Source of the DNA: Membranipora membranacea
Lineage: Eukaryota; Bryozoa; Gymnolaemata; Cheilostomatida; Membraniporidae
Assembly (NCBI GenBank): GCA_914767715.1
Contig: OU612073.1
Span: 12,402,001 to 12,462,000 of the forward strand
DNA: 60,000 nt
Direction of reading: 5' to 3'
Made by a program: the position numbers and the translations under genes. Positions 47,701-59,322 of this stretch are shown one piece after another (the first letter of the stretch is position 1; every line of letters begins with the position of its first letter). The notes beneath the pieces were generated by a model. The model was given only the letters and a program-made list of their open reading frames with translations, had not been told where the DNA came from and made no database searches.

Positions 47701-50380
47701 GCGTTAAAACAAAATGACCTCTCTTAGGAGGCATCAAAACAAATGGGTGACCAAAAAGCCAACGTGTTAGCAGAACGTATGCACATAGAATATCCTGATG
47801 AAATGCTGTAGCTTTGGAGGCATTCGTTTAATACAAGGTAAAAGTTGCGCGACCTTGCTGTTATTTTCTGCTTACACAGAATTGTTCTTTACTTTTGTCT
47901 CTCTCAGAGAGATTGGTACATTGAAGACTGTACTGGATTCTATGGTCGCAGAATGGGAAAAGAGTTTGGGACAAACATTTCCTCTTTTGGCTAAGATTAA
48001 AGTGTCACGATCGTTCCTTGGCCAATAGGCTAAGGTCAATGTCAGCATCCAATGGCCGTTAGTACCTTGGTCAGTTATCAGTGCTGCACACCCTTGGACG
48101 TCATTTATGGCCTTGCATTACCTTTACCTTACATTTTGAATTCTGGCATGCATCATTTTGGGGCACATTTTGATTATTTTAAGGGTCAGTCCAATCTTCT
48201 TCTTTTACTAAACAGTATTACGCCTTGTATCAAGAAAGATGGAAATATGTCCATTTAGATTTTCAAACTTATGGCTCCGCTACAAAAGGAGTTAAGATGG
48301 TAGATGAATCCTGTTTCATTTTTCCCTACAGGCACAATAAAGGATAAAGGAGCCTTGTTCGTTTGCGATAAAACTTCTTCAAACGATCTTATGCATTGTG
48401 TCTCGGACAAATTTTTGTTTTGGGCATGGTTATCCATCAAAATCTCAGATTGCATGCGAACACTTTATAGAGGTACCTAGGAAAGCCTGCATAAGGTGGT
48501 GTATCAAGCTTCATCAAGAAACTCCATCAACAGGGTATCAGATCCCTGTAATTGTCCAGTTGATAGTATTGACATTGTATATGGTAGAGCACTAGAGACA
48601 CGATGTTTAAGCCCTGTGGCATCTGTAAACAAACCAGCGCTGCACTTAATATTTGACCAGTTGCTATCTGGTTGCTACAAAACTGTCAGACATCATATCA
48701 ACTTGAGAGTAAACAGTTTTAGAGCATGTTGTATTCAGCTCAAAAGTTTTTTAGCACCTTGTCACAAGTTTTTTCCTTTTCTAACCATTTTTACCTTGTA
48801 TACCAACCAAGCCAGCAAACATCATTTTTAACTTTGACATCAAATTTTTCTTTCATCTCCATATTACTCATCAATGAGTTAGTGAGAATTCAATGAGTGA
48901 TTGTAGCAATTCATTTGCAAGTCAGATTTTTGTAGGCATTTTATCCTCATAGAACTTTATAGTGAAATTGCCTACAGCTGCAGGGCATTTGAATGTAAGG
49001 CAGATTCTGGTGGTTATATGTTGAGGTTGTCTTCTGAATCCCTTAACACTGGTGTAGTGTAAGCACAATATAACATGCCTGACTGCGTTAATGTAGCTAT
49101 GAGCTTTGGAGGGAAAAAAGCAGCCAGACAGAGAGGTATTTCGACCCATTGATAATCATCAGTGGACAGCTTTCCATTTTTTATTTCAGTTTTCTCTTCT
49201 TCTTTTAAACTTTTGCTATGCAATGTCCTCATGTCAATGAATAGTTCATCCCTGCTTCTCTTTGCCATGATTTATTTTGGTTAAGGTCAGTCACTCTCCA
49301 TGAATCACTAATGATTGTTATTGTTAACAATTGAGCCACCGGACATCCTTCCCACTTCTGACGTGTGTTAATGCTGCCGATGTTTGCTTTAGAATTAGTG
49401 GTGAGTCAGAAACAGCGCACTTCACACCTTGGTTAATATCATAGAGTCATTATATGCTCTATGGTTAATGTCAGCAGCGCACAATACACCGTTATTAATT
49501 TTACAAACAACAGCATCAATCCTTCAGCCTACCAAAACATGTTCTGTGTGACTCAGCCAGTGGTCTAAGAGGACTTCTTTCTTTATTGGTACTCCACTCT
49601 CTGAGTTGACAGCGACCAAACCGGCTGCGCCCGCCCAGCGGAGAACTTTTTTGCAATGGCTATATCAAATTATGTAAATATATGTAAAGCATTACATTAA
49701 TGCAGTAATATAGATGTGTAATAGTATGATTGATGATTGATAATGTGATTGGTATCTGATCAAAAAAGAAAGTTTCACATATTTTTTTGCAAAACTGTGT
49801 TCTTAATGCCCCCCCCCCCCCTTCTCCGGTGATTTCGCACTTCTATTGCACCATATGTAAAAAAAAAGCAACAAAGTTCAAATAATAATAGTCAGGCAAA
49901 CTTCTTAGATTGGTATGGAAAGACTTACAAAGAGCACTTCAGTTACCTTAGATGACCAAGAGTCTCATACCTCAAAATTTCAGAGCTTGTTCAACCATAT
50001 GCCAGACCCAAAATCTTGCAATTCCTCTGAAATTGTGAGCCAGGCTTTCAGGCTTGGTTTGTGGCTCATCATTGTTTTTCATGGAAAATTGAAGTCCAAG
50101 CAACTCGACAACATGGTAGGGGGCAATGGGCTTCAATAATTAATAACAGGGGCCTATCCTGTTTTTCACAATGGTGTGTCACCTAGATGCTAAATATGAT
50201 GTGCAAGAGGTAACTAACCTTGCCATGCAACCCCATAACAAGGCTAAAACTAAAACCATAAACCAAATCTAAGGGGGATAGTATAAAGGTAGAGAGATCT
50301 ACACTTGGCATCTAGGTCAGTGACAGCTTGATCTAGGTCACACCGCTAACAAAGAAGAATGAAATACAGGGCTGTAATTT
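44720..50380. other. No gene recognised; repeats and unsupported frames
   Basis: It contains the second copy of the 41.1-kb repeat (45890-46110), a small hairpin at about 45505-45532 (CATAGACCTACTA and complement), C runs near 47070 and 49810, and short open frames without recognisable motifs. Confidence 0.4.
45890..46110 (+). repeat. Interspersed repeat, copy 2 of 2
   Basis: Same family as 41075-41335. A secondary insertion with the palindrome AGGGAGTCCCAAACTCCCTG occurs at about 45995-46014. Confidence 0.6.
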
Positions 50381-50384
50381 AAAA

Positions 50385-50605
50385 TGACAATATAGAGGTG
50401 GCAAAGAGGCGAGTGCGATGCATCAACAGGAGATGTGCTGTAAGCTGCTCCCAAATTGATTTAGTGAATATATTTAGCAATTGGACATCCCAGAGGAGTT
50501 GATTCTGACATGGATTATTCAATTATAGTGTTTTAGGCCACTGTATTTAGCGTTTTAGGAGAGGCTGTGCCTCTCTGCCTCCCCTAGAACTACTTGCCTG
50601 ACATA
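50385..50605 (+). repeat. Interspersed repeat, copy 1 (partner 55190-55405)
   Basis: Shared landmarks with 55190-55405: GATTCTGACATGGAT, TTTTAGGCCACTGTATTTAG and GTGCCTCTCTGCCTC. The copies are in the same orientation and diverged. Confidence 0.75.
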
Positions 50606-50957
50606 CGCCAGTCATGAGCTGAAGATACGTGTTACGTGTTACGTGTTTTCAGTGAGTCACACAGGAAACCACACGAAGAAAGTGAGTTAAAATCGATTAA
50701 CAGCTGTGTCATAAAGAGGAGCTGCTGCACCCTTATCTAAATATCATCGGTGTGCCTTGGGGAGGTGTCAACAAAATTGAGTATTTTTCCATCATTGGAG
50801 ACCAAGGTGTTACTGATAAAAATCAGAAATGTCATCAACGCCATATTTCCCAAATAACCAACAATAACGATGAAAGTTATGGTAAATAGCGGTGAGTCAG
50901 AGAGTCAACGAAATTAGCCTTGTCATGAGGCCACCAAGAAAGTGGCCGCATGATAAG

Positions 50958-51030
50958 GCTAGGCTCAGTGTGCTAAGGCGCCAGTCCTTCAGTTCAAATG
51001 ATGAAGGTTGTGGGTTCAAAACCCGTGGCA
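50958..51030 (+). repeat. tRNA-like SINE head
   Basis: GGCTCAGTGTGCTAAGG resembles box A and GGGTTCAAAACCC is a good box B. No matching acceptor stem; probably tRNA-derived SINE sequence. Confidence 0.4.
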
Positions 51031-51709
51031 GACCATTTACTACCGGGTTTGGTTGGCGCACAGATGTGCTCCGGCCTTTCCTTTGAAAGAGTCAGAATCG
51101 AATGATCATGGTAAACCGGTATATCAATACATTTAATTTGCATTGTGCGTTTCAGTTATCCCTCCCGTTATGCGAGCAGATGACTCCAAGGTGTTGCACA
51201 CTTGCACCAGGGAGCTTGCAAGTTCTCGAACTCAATATCAATAATAAACAGTCATTCAAACAAAGAGGAGACAATATTGTAACAGTCAGAAGGTGGTATG
51301 ATTTAAAGGCAAGTTTGGGGTGATTCTCTATTTTTAGGCGGGAAAGGAGGCAAAGGATAAGGGGATAATTCGTTTTTCCAGAAGCGAGAGAAATTAAATG
51401 CTATATTTTAAGCATGATGTATAGTACAGGCCTTAAGGATCATAAATTAAAATAGAATGTACAGTAAAAAAAAGGACTGCAAATTTCAGAAAGAAATGAA
51501 GAAACCCAAAGATCCATCTTGACCAGTACTATCATTAGGGATTTTTCGATAGGTGTTAGGTTTTGTGCGTTTAGAACTGCTACGAAGACACTTACATAAC
51601 ACAAGATGCTTTCAATTTTTTTTTTAAATTGGTTAAAAAAGGTGCTTTAAGGGAGTGATTGCCATATTTGTCACCAAATTGCAGGTATGTCAGAGCACAC
51701 CTGAATGAC

Positions 51710-51788
51710 CAAGTCCAGTAGACTGCAGAAGGATTCCTACTCAGGACCTCAAATACTATTGTGTTACCAACTGAGCTATCCCCTACTT
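51710..51788 (-). repeat. tRNA-like SINE head
   Basis: Minus strand: GGGGATAGCTCAGTTGGTAA (box A) followed by a degenerate box B (GAGTAGGAATCC). Confidence 0.4.
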
Positions 51789-51790
51789 TA

Positions 51791-52069
51791 AAGAAACGAA
51801 ACCGGGTTACACCGAAAATTGAGCGCCGCAATATAATACTAGTTATAGTTGTACTTATAGTTGTATGCGTAGTATTAGTAGAATTTAAAAAAGAAATCTT
51901 AAACCAACAGCTGAATTTTAATCATAAAGCCAACCAGGATACTCGATACATAAAAATTCCCAGTTGGGCTTTATCATCATCTCAACATCTAACCAGTCAG
52001 TCTCCCCTTGACTCATCATTATCACCGTCTCCCAGGCATCCGCCACCGAATATGCTGTTGAAAGAGTAG
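51791..52069 (+). CDS. Unassigned candidate exon with a membrane segment
   Basis: An open frame runs to a TAG at 52067. It has a basic stretch (KKRNRVTPKIERR) followed by an aliphatic segment (NIILVIVVLIVVCVVLV) and a Ser/Pro-rich tail. This looks like the start of a type II membrane protein, but there is no in-frame ATG before the segment; the frame opens inside the tRNA-like repeat. It would need an upstream exon through the weak acceptor TTTAAAG at about 51790. It may be chance. Confidence 0.2.
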   Translation, partial: KKRNRVTPKIERRNIILVIVVLIVVCVVLVEFKKEILNQQLNFNHKANQDTRYIKIPSWALSSSQHLTSQSPLDSSLSPSPRHPPPNMLLKE

Positions 52070-52139
52070 AAGTCGGTGAACGCTGTTTATACATCACACA
52101 TTTGGGGTTTTTCCAACTAAGTCCCAAGGCCCGTCACCA

Positions 52140-54040
52140 AATGTGTTGTTAGTCAAGGTGGGTGAACCAAGTTCACCAATACATCCTTGCAATTTCATGA
52201 GGATTGCAGTGTTATTTTTGTCTTGTTATTGAAAATGACTACACTAATCAACGTAAACAGGATAGGAACCGCAGCATGACTGACATATTTCAATATATCA
52301 GACATTTTAAAACTTACATTTAGCATCGTGACTTAAAACTAGCTGCAAGTTTTGCAGCCTTTAATTTCATGGCACGGGACTGGCACGTTTGAGTTGAGAC
52401 AACAATACAGAAATTAGGAAAAACTTTTTTTTTTGAAGTGATTAACGATAGTTGTGCCCTCCTGTTTGTTATGAATTGTTATATAAAACAACCCCAACAA
52501 TGATAAATTACTAAATAAATTAAACATCACTGTAGATACATTTTCCTCCCCCTTGTTGTCCAAATGGCCACCACAACCTTCAAATTTATATTTCTTGCAA
52601 AGTAGTGAGTAATTGATCCAAGTGGAAGAGAAAATATTTATTATTTCCTTTTAGTTGAATCAATGCATATGGCCCAGCCAACCCTCAATGGTGCACAGGA
52701 ATCTGATCGCGACAATAGGTGTATGTTAATCGGTGATGATTTGGGGAGCTAGGAAACTCTTTTTTTGGTTCCAAATAATTGTTGGTTCAACTCTTAATAT
52801 TTACAGAATCTGAGCCTCAATGTGCAAAGTTTACATTAAACCCCCCACCTAAACAGCCAACCACAATCTGCTTCCTATGCACTATAAATGGCTGACTGTA
52901 CTGCAGAAAAAAACATCCATGCAGTGAAACAACAGAGCATAAACCAGCATCGTACAAACAGGCTGACTCAAAGCATTTTGTGCTATGATGATAACAAATA
53001 GCAGGATATAGGCTACACCTTCTATCTCTTCCTCTTAAATCAGAAATGGCAAGTGCAGGGTTACCATATATTGTTTTAAATAGCTCCAAAGTTATACAAG
53101 CTTGTCGGTGCTCAAGATGCTGACAAATTCTCTAAAATTATAAAAAGTATTTTTTTAAAAGTTGATAGAAATGATATCCAATCTCAAGTGATCTAGTATT
53201 ATAAAGCATTTTTGGATGATAGCTCTCTTTTCTATGTTGCGCATTCCTAATTCCCTTATATTCGATGCAGTTTGCTTCTGCCGTCTGCAGGGAAGATAAA
53301 CCCTGAGGCAACCCCATCAAGAACTAAAAATTTAAACTATTCATGGCAGGTATGATGCACACTAGGTCCCTATAATATTACTGCTCATGGTACTATGAGC
53401 ATTCCAATGATACAAAAAAAAGTAAATCTGTCAATTCTGCTTTCACATCGCAGTAAATTGTTTCTCGCAACTATGGCTGCGATAGTATGCCGCTTATTTC
53501 TTAAACAATTTAGTAATTTTAAGAAATATTTTTAGAGATTTGCTGCGACTGTTCATTCATGGGACAAACTTTTTTGAAGTTCTTATTTAACTAGCAGGAG
53601 GATAAAAAAAGAGAAGGATATTGTCAACTGAAATGGAGAGAGTGTGAGAGAGAGAGACCAATTCGCAGTATATATAGACGCTTAGATCAGGTTCGATTCA
53701 ATTTGCCAGCGTTTAAGTTATCCCCTCTTACAAAGCAGTAATATTTTTTAGGGTTCGAAATATCTCAACACATTATGATTAATTATTTTTTTGTGATTTG
53801 TATTGTGAACACAGAGAAGAAGCGCTGTTTGATTGAAAAGACATCATTGATAACATACAGTAAGGCAAATCATCACCATGTGTTACAACAGTACAACACA
53901 ATGCAGTATACAATGCAGTACACAATTCAGTCCACAATGGAGTACACAACGCAAAAAAAAACAAGAGAGTATAAACAAAAATAAATAAAGAGCACTGTAC
54001 CAGCAGTGATAGACTTCCCAACTTTAAAAATAAAAATTAT
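52140..54040. other. No gene recognised
   Basis: AT-rich. A short ATGCAGTATACAATGCAGTACAC-type repeat occurs at about 53895-53950. No exon-like coding potential or domain was seen. Confidence 0.4.
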
Positions 54041-54041
54041 T

Positions 54042-54047
54042 TTTAAT
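54042..54047 (-). promoter_or_regulatory. Polyadenylation signal of the homeobox gene
   Basis: ATTAAA on the minus strand, about 22 bp after the stop codon at 54069. It is unusually close to the stop; a later signal may be used. Confidence 0.45.
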
Positions 54048-54068
54048 GAAGCACAATATTAAACATAT

Positions 54069-55686
54069 TTAGAAGCTTTTAAATAAGAATGAGTCACCAT
54101 ACATCATAAGATGGGGGTGAGAAAACTTGTTGAATCTTGGATTAGCCGATGGCATAGCGTAATTCTGAAAGTGAAATGGCATCGCCGGTAGGCTGGCTAT
54201 AGATGGTCGTACAGCTTGTGGAGCATGCTTTCGGAAGCGAGCTCGGCGATTCTGAAACCAGATTCTCAGTCTGGACTCATCTATAGAGGTTGTATCAGAT
54301 AATGTTTCGTATTCCTCGGAACTTGGATAAGCATTTACTGCGAAAGTGTCCTCTAAGGTTTTAAGTTGTGCTGATTCAAATACAGTTCTCTGTTTGCGGT
54401 ATTTCCTCCTTTTTGCTGACTGTATCTCATCAAGGCTTCTTTCTTGCGCTATAAAAATAAAGATAAATTAATAATAAATAAATGAGTGATCAATTTCATT
54501 ACATTTCATTACCGTTATATTGTCAGAGTTTTAACATTTGAATAGTAACCAGGAGAGTATCACAAGTACCCAGTACTTAAACTGACAGTGACAAGATACA
54601 AGTAGATATCTCCATGACTTTTTGTAAACTAGCAGAGACTCAGACTTCATGAAGCAGACATGTTCCATTGGCATTTAGTAAGTTGGTACCAGTGAAATTT
54701 GATATAGAAGCCAATACCTAACGCAGTAGAGACCAGGTTATTTTTACAGTCAAATTAGTAAACAGTAATCAACCAGATGGTGCTTTATTTCCAATTAAAC
54801 ATGAATATGTGTTCATTACCTTGATGGCTGCTCAAGCTGTTAGTTGGAGAGTTGTCTTTTCCATAGCCCGAGTCTTCACTGAATGTAGGGCTTTGAGAGG
54901 AGGAGTTTATTGCAACAGGTATATGTACGCCCCCTCCTGGTGAAGATCTGTGAGGTGAACTGTGTGAAGATATACGTAAAGGTTGAACTGAGGATGGCTC
55001 CATGCAGACCTGCAATAAGAAAAAAATAAAGTCAATTATAAATGTAAATAATTATTTCAAATGATAAAGATGAATTTTTGGCTCTACAAATGTATAATTT
55101 GCCAAGTTTGTATGCTGATAATTTTTTCCTGTGAATATCTAACATTGAGTTAGCTTTTATATTATTTATGCGATAGTATTCAGGGCCGTAGATTAGAAAA
55201 AATGGTAGGGGAGGCAAAGGTCCGAGGCGAGTCCAATGCATCACCGGTAACCTCGTCCTCGTGCAATTTAAGCCATATAATAAGCAAATGGAAATTCCAG
55301 AGGGCTGATTCTGACATGGATAATTGAATTAGAGTATTTTTAGGCCACTGTATTTAGCTTTCTATGGGAGACAGTGCCTCTCTGCCTCACCTAGAACAAC
55401 GGCCCTGGTATTTGCCACAACTCTTGTTTTCCAAGCAGCAGAGAACATTTTTCACCCAAAATTAAGTCCATGACAAGAATCGTGGTTCAATCTTTTGAAG
55501 CCAAAAATCATCAACTGAGAATTAACTAACCTTTAATGGCGACACTGATATGGTAGTGAAGCTGTGAGACGGATAGTTGGCAGGAGGGTGTAACTCTGGT
55601 ACTCTGCTGTAAGGAGAGCTGTCAGAACGAGCCAAGTCAGCGATGCTGTGGAAATTTGCTCTTTTATTTCTGATTGGTCCAACCAT
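54069..55686 (-). CDS. Divergent PRD-like homeobox transcription factor, 3 coding exons
   Basis: Exons are 55531-55686, 54820-55009 and 54069-54448 (phases 0 and 1), giving 241 aa. The whole homeodomain, about residues 133-192, lies in the last exon. It keeps L16, F20, W48, F49, N51 and R53, with Gln at position 50 and the recognition helix IWFQNRRARFRK. Y25-P26 and the general pattern point to the PRD-like class, but helix 1 and the turn are unusual and I do not assign a family (Mix-, Sebox- or Dux-like are possibilities). Exon 1 has FHSIADLA, faintly like an eh1 repression motif. Exon 2 is Ser/Pro-rich. The ATG comes immediately after an acceptor (TTATTATACAG), so the first exon is non-coding. 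Role: sequence-specific DNA binding in the nucleus. Confidence 0.85.
55190..55405 (+). repeat. Interspersed repeat, copy 2 (partner 50385-50605)
   Basis: This diverged copy is located in intron 2 of the homeobox gene (between 55009 and 55531), counted from the non-coding first exon. Confidence 0.75.
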
Positions 55687-55985
55687 CTGTATAATAAAAT
55701 ATTCTATTAACATCCTATATTATCGAGACATTCAAATAATTGTGCAAAACTGGAAAAACATTCATGAATATGGTACTACTTGGGGCTTACTGACTGGTTT
55801 GGGTGAGAGTCGCAGGAGGTTTTGTCCAATATTCCAAAATATAATCCGGTAGAAAATAACTCTCTCCATTCATGTCATAACTTTCCTCACGGGTTTGTAT
55901 CAAAGGAGCCGTCCACTGATATACAATAGATTGCAAGCAATAAGTTCCTTTGAAAAATAAGAGAAAAAAAGAGTTCTTAGCTTAC

Positions 55986-56116
55986 CTTTGCTGTTTATAA
56001 ACTTGCTTCGGTTCTGATAAGGTAATCCAATAATAAGTGTGTTCTGAGAAGTGTATAGATATTACTTTATTTATCTGGATAAGATAGAGTGCTCCTCTGT
56101 TCAATGGTTCAAGCTG
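55986..56116 (-). other. Predicted 5' UTR exon of the homeobox gene
   Basis: The 3' end is set by the donor CAAAG|GTAAGC at 55986/55985. The 5' end is a guess from a TATA-like TTTAAAAG at 56144-56151. Confidence 0.45.
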
Positions 56117-56143
56117 TATGTGAGAATTCTATGCGTGTGACTT

Positions 56144-56151
56144 CTTTTAAA
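56144..56151 (-). promoter_or_regulatory. TATA-like element upstream of the homeobox gene
   Basis: TTTAAAAG on the minus strand. It is weaker than the TATAAAAG boxes of the other two genes; position relative to the first donor is reasonable. Confidence 0.35.
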
Positions 56152-56159
56152 GGGTTTAC

Positions 56160-57360
56160 ATTCCATGGGACACCTTCTGTGGTCGATTGGTCAAGTAAAA
56201 GATGGTGACAACTGATTGGTCAATACTAGAGGTAATTAAAATGCCACTGTATAGAAATCTCAGGTGCATGGAATACAGAGTGATTAAGTGCACGTTTGCA
56301 TCCCAGAAAGCAATGGCTTTACCAATTATGTGCCAATGTCATGATTGTCACTTAAACGCCAAAAGCTGCCAAATAAACAATTTATAAACAACACTTCACA
56401 AATTTAATCTGATAAAAGATAATTGATGTCACTGATTTGGCACAGAAGATTTTGTTATGTTGATAGTAAAAGCAGATTGTATGGATTGATCGATTACCGC
56501 CAACATACCAAGATGCTACAGTTGCATTATACTCTTTGTCATAAATTCAGATTTTCTGATGCTTCCAGTGATAGCAATTATAAAAGCAAAATGTCTGATG
56601 GGAAAAACTGACGTAAAAAACCTGCAGTCTAACTGAATGCAACTTAATGAATTCCGCCAATTCATTATAAATACAACACTTTTAGTGATGATACGCAATG
56701 TTCAAATATCATTCAATACATACACTTATCTTTTGACCAAAAAAGGGAGTCTATTGAGAAAACTACCTATCTCACAACCAGCAAGCGCAGATGAGAAACT
56801 CACACAAATTAAGATCATATTGAAATGCAAGGCAAAGCTTGACCGTTCTAAAGCTGGATTCTTTTCTGCACGAATTAGATTACGATAAAACTGGTTCTCA
56901 CTCCATGAGTAATTAAATTTCCCACATTTAAAAAAAACATTGTTAAAACTGAAGAATCAGGAGAGTAAACCATGGGGATTTGAACTGGTACACTTCATGG
57001 CCAAACATCCAGCGAGAGTAACGGTTTCCCCTAAAGGTTGCCATCAAGGACAGTTTATCTATTGTTTTAGTTCAAAGTGATGTAGCCTGTCTGAAGAGCT
57101 TAAATATTAGAAAACTGGGTTAGGTAATACACTAATTATTTACAGTTCAACCTTCTTCAGCTGCTTTACATCTGCAGGATTAATCCGGCCTTCTATTGTT
57201 TCATTCCCTCAATTTAGGGATTATAATCTATTTTATGTGATCAAGAGAATTTGCAACAACTAGAAGAATCTCTCAAGGACGATAATCGCGTTACCACACA
57301 CAGACAATTTAGTACTCCCCAGTGCCAGCTGACGAGCATCTGAGAGACAACTGACCCACT
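56160..57360. other. No gene recognised
   Basis: AT-rich, with a possible degenerate tRNA-like segment near 56970-57050. Short open frames lack motifs. Confidence 0.35.
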
Positions 57361-57366
57361 GCTTAC

Positions 57367-57482
57367 ATTGATATGTCTTACTCGACCCTGATCAAAGAGT
57401 TTATAGAACGTGTTTTGGAAAGTTCCCCGCAATGCCATGGCCTGGAGGTACACAGGTTCTTTTCCTAAACTCAACTTGAACT
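57367..57482 (-). CDS. Unassigned candidate internal exon
   Basis: 116 bp between the acceptor TCTGTCATTCCAG and the donor CAAT|GTAAGC. It enters in phase 1, leaves in phase 0 and encodes 38 residues that look protein-like (LGKEPVYLQAMALRG, then FYKLFDQGRV). I do not recognise the family. No matching neighbour exon was found on either side; a possible terminal exon near 57130-57200 has the wrong phase. It could belong to a gene extending past the window or be a pseudo-exon. Confidence 0.35.
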
Positions 57483-58239
57483 CTGGAATGACAGACTATG
57501 ACTATCATGTTTAACCGTTAACCAACCTTTTCATGAGTGTTATACTGTTTAATTGGTAAATAAATCTCGGTTGATAATTTCATTGATATCAATCGCAGTT
57601 TGTAATAATCGTATAAAGCACAGGAACTAGCTCGGCATCTTCAGATGGGTAACAAGATCAAGTTTGATGGATAAATTTGTGACATGGTTTCCAATCATAT
57701 TCTTAAACTTGCTAATAAGCTTTCTGCAACAACTTCTGGAGGAAAATGGTTTAATATCGAATGATATGATGAAATTATGGTCAATTATTGTCCTCAAAGA
57801 AAACATAAAAGAGCCGATATCATGCTGTCAGGCGATTAGTGTATAAATCTCTGATCATATCAACATGACTTCTAATTTTTGAGACGCGTAAGATAAAATG
57901 TTAGATGACAGGATTATTGGATTGCAGTTATTCCATTAACACTGAAAATTTACTATCGTTAGGTTCTTTAAAAAGAAATACCATAGATGGCGTATAATAG
58001 TATAACATTGTGGTATTATCAACTTCATTGACATAAAAACCAATTACTGAGGTGAATTCTTTGAAAATCGCAATATATCAAAAATAAAATTAGTTAAAAT
58101 CAGGAGATCATTTCCCGAGCCACATTCCAAAGAAGAGTGGACAGAGAAATATTTGATGATATGGAGATGGCCGCATCAATCGTGCCATGTTGCTTTCAAT
58201 TTGGAGATAAATGGGACTTGGAAGGGCCCAAATGGCCGA

Positions 58240-58335
58240 TCAAAGCCAATCAGTAGGATTGAGATGGGATTTAAACCAAGGACCATCACCAATTGCATAC
58301 TGCAGACTCGGCGCTCAAACCAACTGATCCTCCCC
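58240..58335 (-). repeat. tRNA-like SINE head
   Basis: Minus strand: GGATCAGTTGGTTTGAGCG (box A-like) and GGTTTAAATCCC (box B-like). Confidence 0.4.
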
Positions 58336-59284
58336 TTCTCAAAGTAAAGATCATAGTGTTAAAATATGATTCCCGGATTTTCTGCACAATTAATTGGCGT
58401 TGTGAACAGGGTAAACTGTTACCACACTCCGGCTCCAATCAAGCTTGATTTTAGAAATCTCTTTTGTGTGCATAGACAGGCTCATACAATCTTTTTCTGG
58501 GAGGTTTGATTGAACAAAGAACTTATTTTACAGATTAAAGCTTCAAATGAGGAGCCAGAGGCAAATTTGAGCAGCCCAATGCTGGTCATCCAGTTCATAG
58601 ACTGAGAGAAAGTGTAGAATTCAGGGGGGTGTTCTTTACAAAGTGAAATCAGTCATAGTCTGAGGCTAAATTAAGCCACTACAATGTTTAAATCTCAATA
58701 TTATTAATTTATATCCCTTAATAAGCTAATAGGTGTCATATTGTCACCCAGTCATCCAGAGTCAACACCAGGGATTCAATAGGGATTTACTCAGATAAAT
58801 TTTGTAAACAAACACAAATATAAACATAAATATTTTTACTGAATGACAATTGTCTGAACGGTTGTTACATCGGCAATGCTGTTAATATAAAAGACTCATC
58901 GAGATGCATACTTAGATTAAAATTTATCCTAGAAAATCCATATATGTGAGAAAATCATTGTGGCGCCAGATTGATTAAAATAGGAAGATCAAGTTCCCGT
59001 CACAAAGCTTTAGATAGTCCTACTTGTAGATAAATAGCTTCATCATTCTCTTAGGTTTCTTTAATGCTTAAATCAAACTATTTTTTATGGATGAAACAAA
59101 GTCTCTTGGTGAACCAGACTCATACTCCATGCGACTGGAACTTACAACTTGGTTACGGTAGAAAATTGCTAAATCCACTATAAAATATTTCTCATGTGAC
59201 CTTACAAAACAATGTGTAGTTTGATAACATCCCTCTGAGTCTGTAAGAAAAGCCGGTGCAATCAATGATAAAATATCATCATAT

Positions 59285-59322
59285 TATCACAGAGTAAGGA
59301 TATATATCCTTACTCTGTGATA
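59285..59322. repeat. 38-bp perfect palindrome
   Basis: TATCACAGAGTAAGGATAT and its exact complement meet with no spacer. It could extrude a cruciform or be the remnant of a foldback element. Confidence 0.9.

Noticed and set aside
47798-48028. 76-aa plus-strand frame with an acceptor-like TCTCTCTCAG inside
   Set aside because: Protein-like at the C-terminal half but with no partner exon or known motif.
49014-49268. 84-aa minus-strand frame, rich in Lys and Glu at its start
   Set aside because: There is no recognisable motif, no clear splice partner and no promoter; it could not be told from chance.
57130-57200. Possible terminal exon following the candidate at 57367-57482
   Set aside because: The only frame that looks protein-like needs phase 1 but the upstream exon ends in phase 0.
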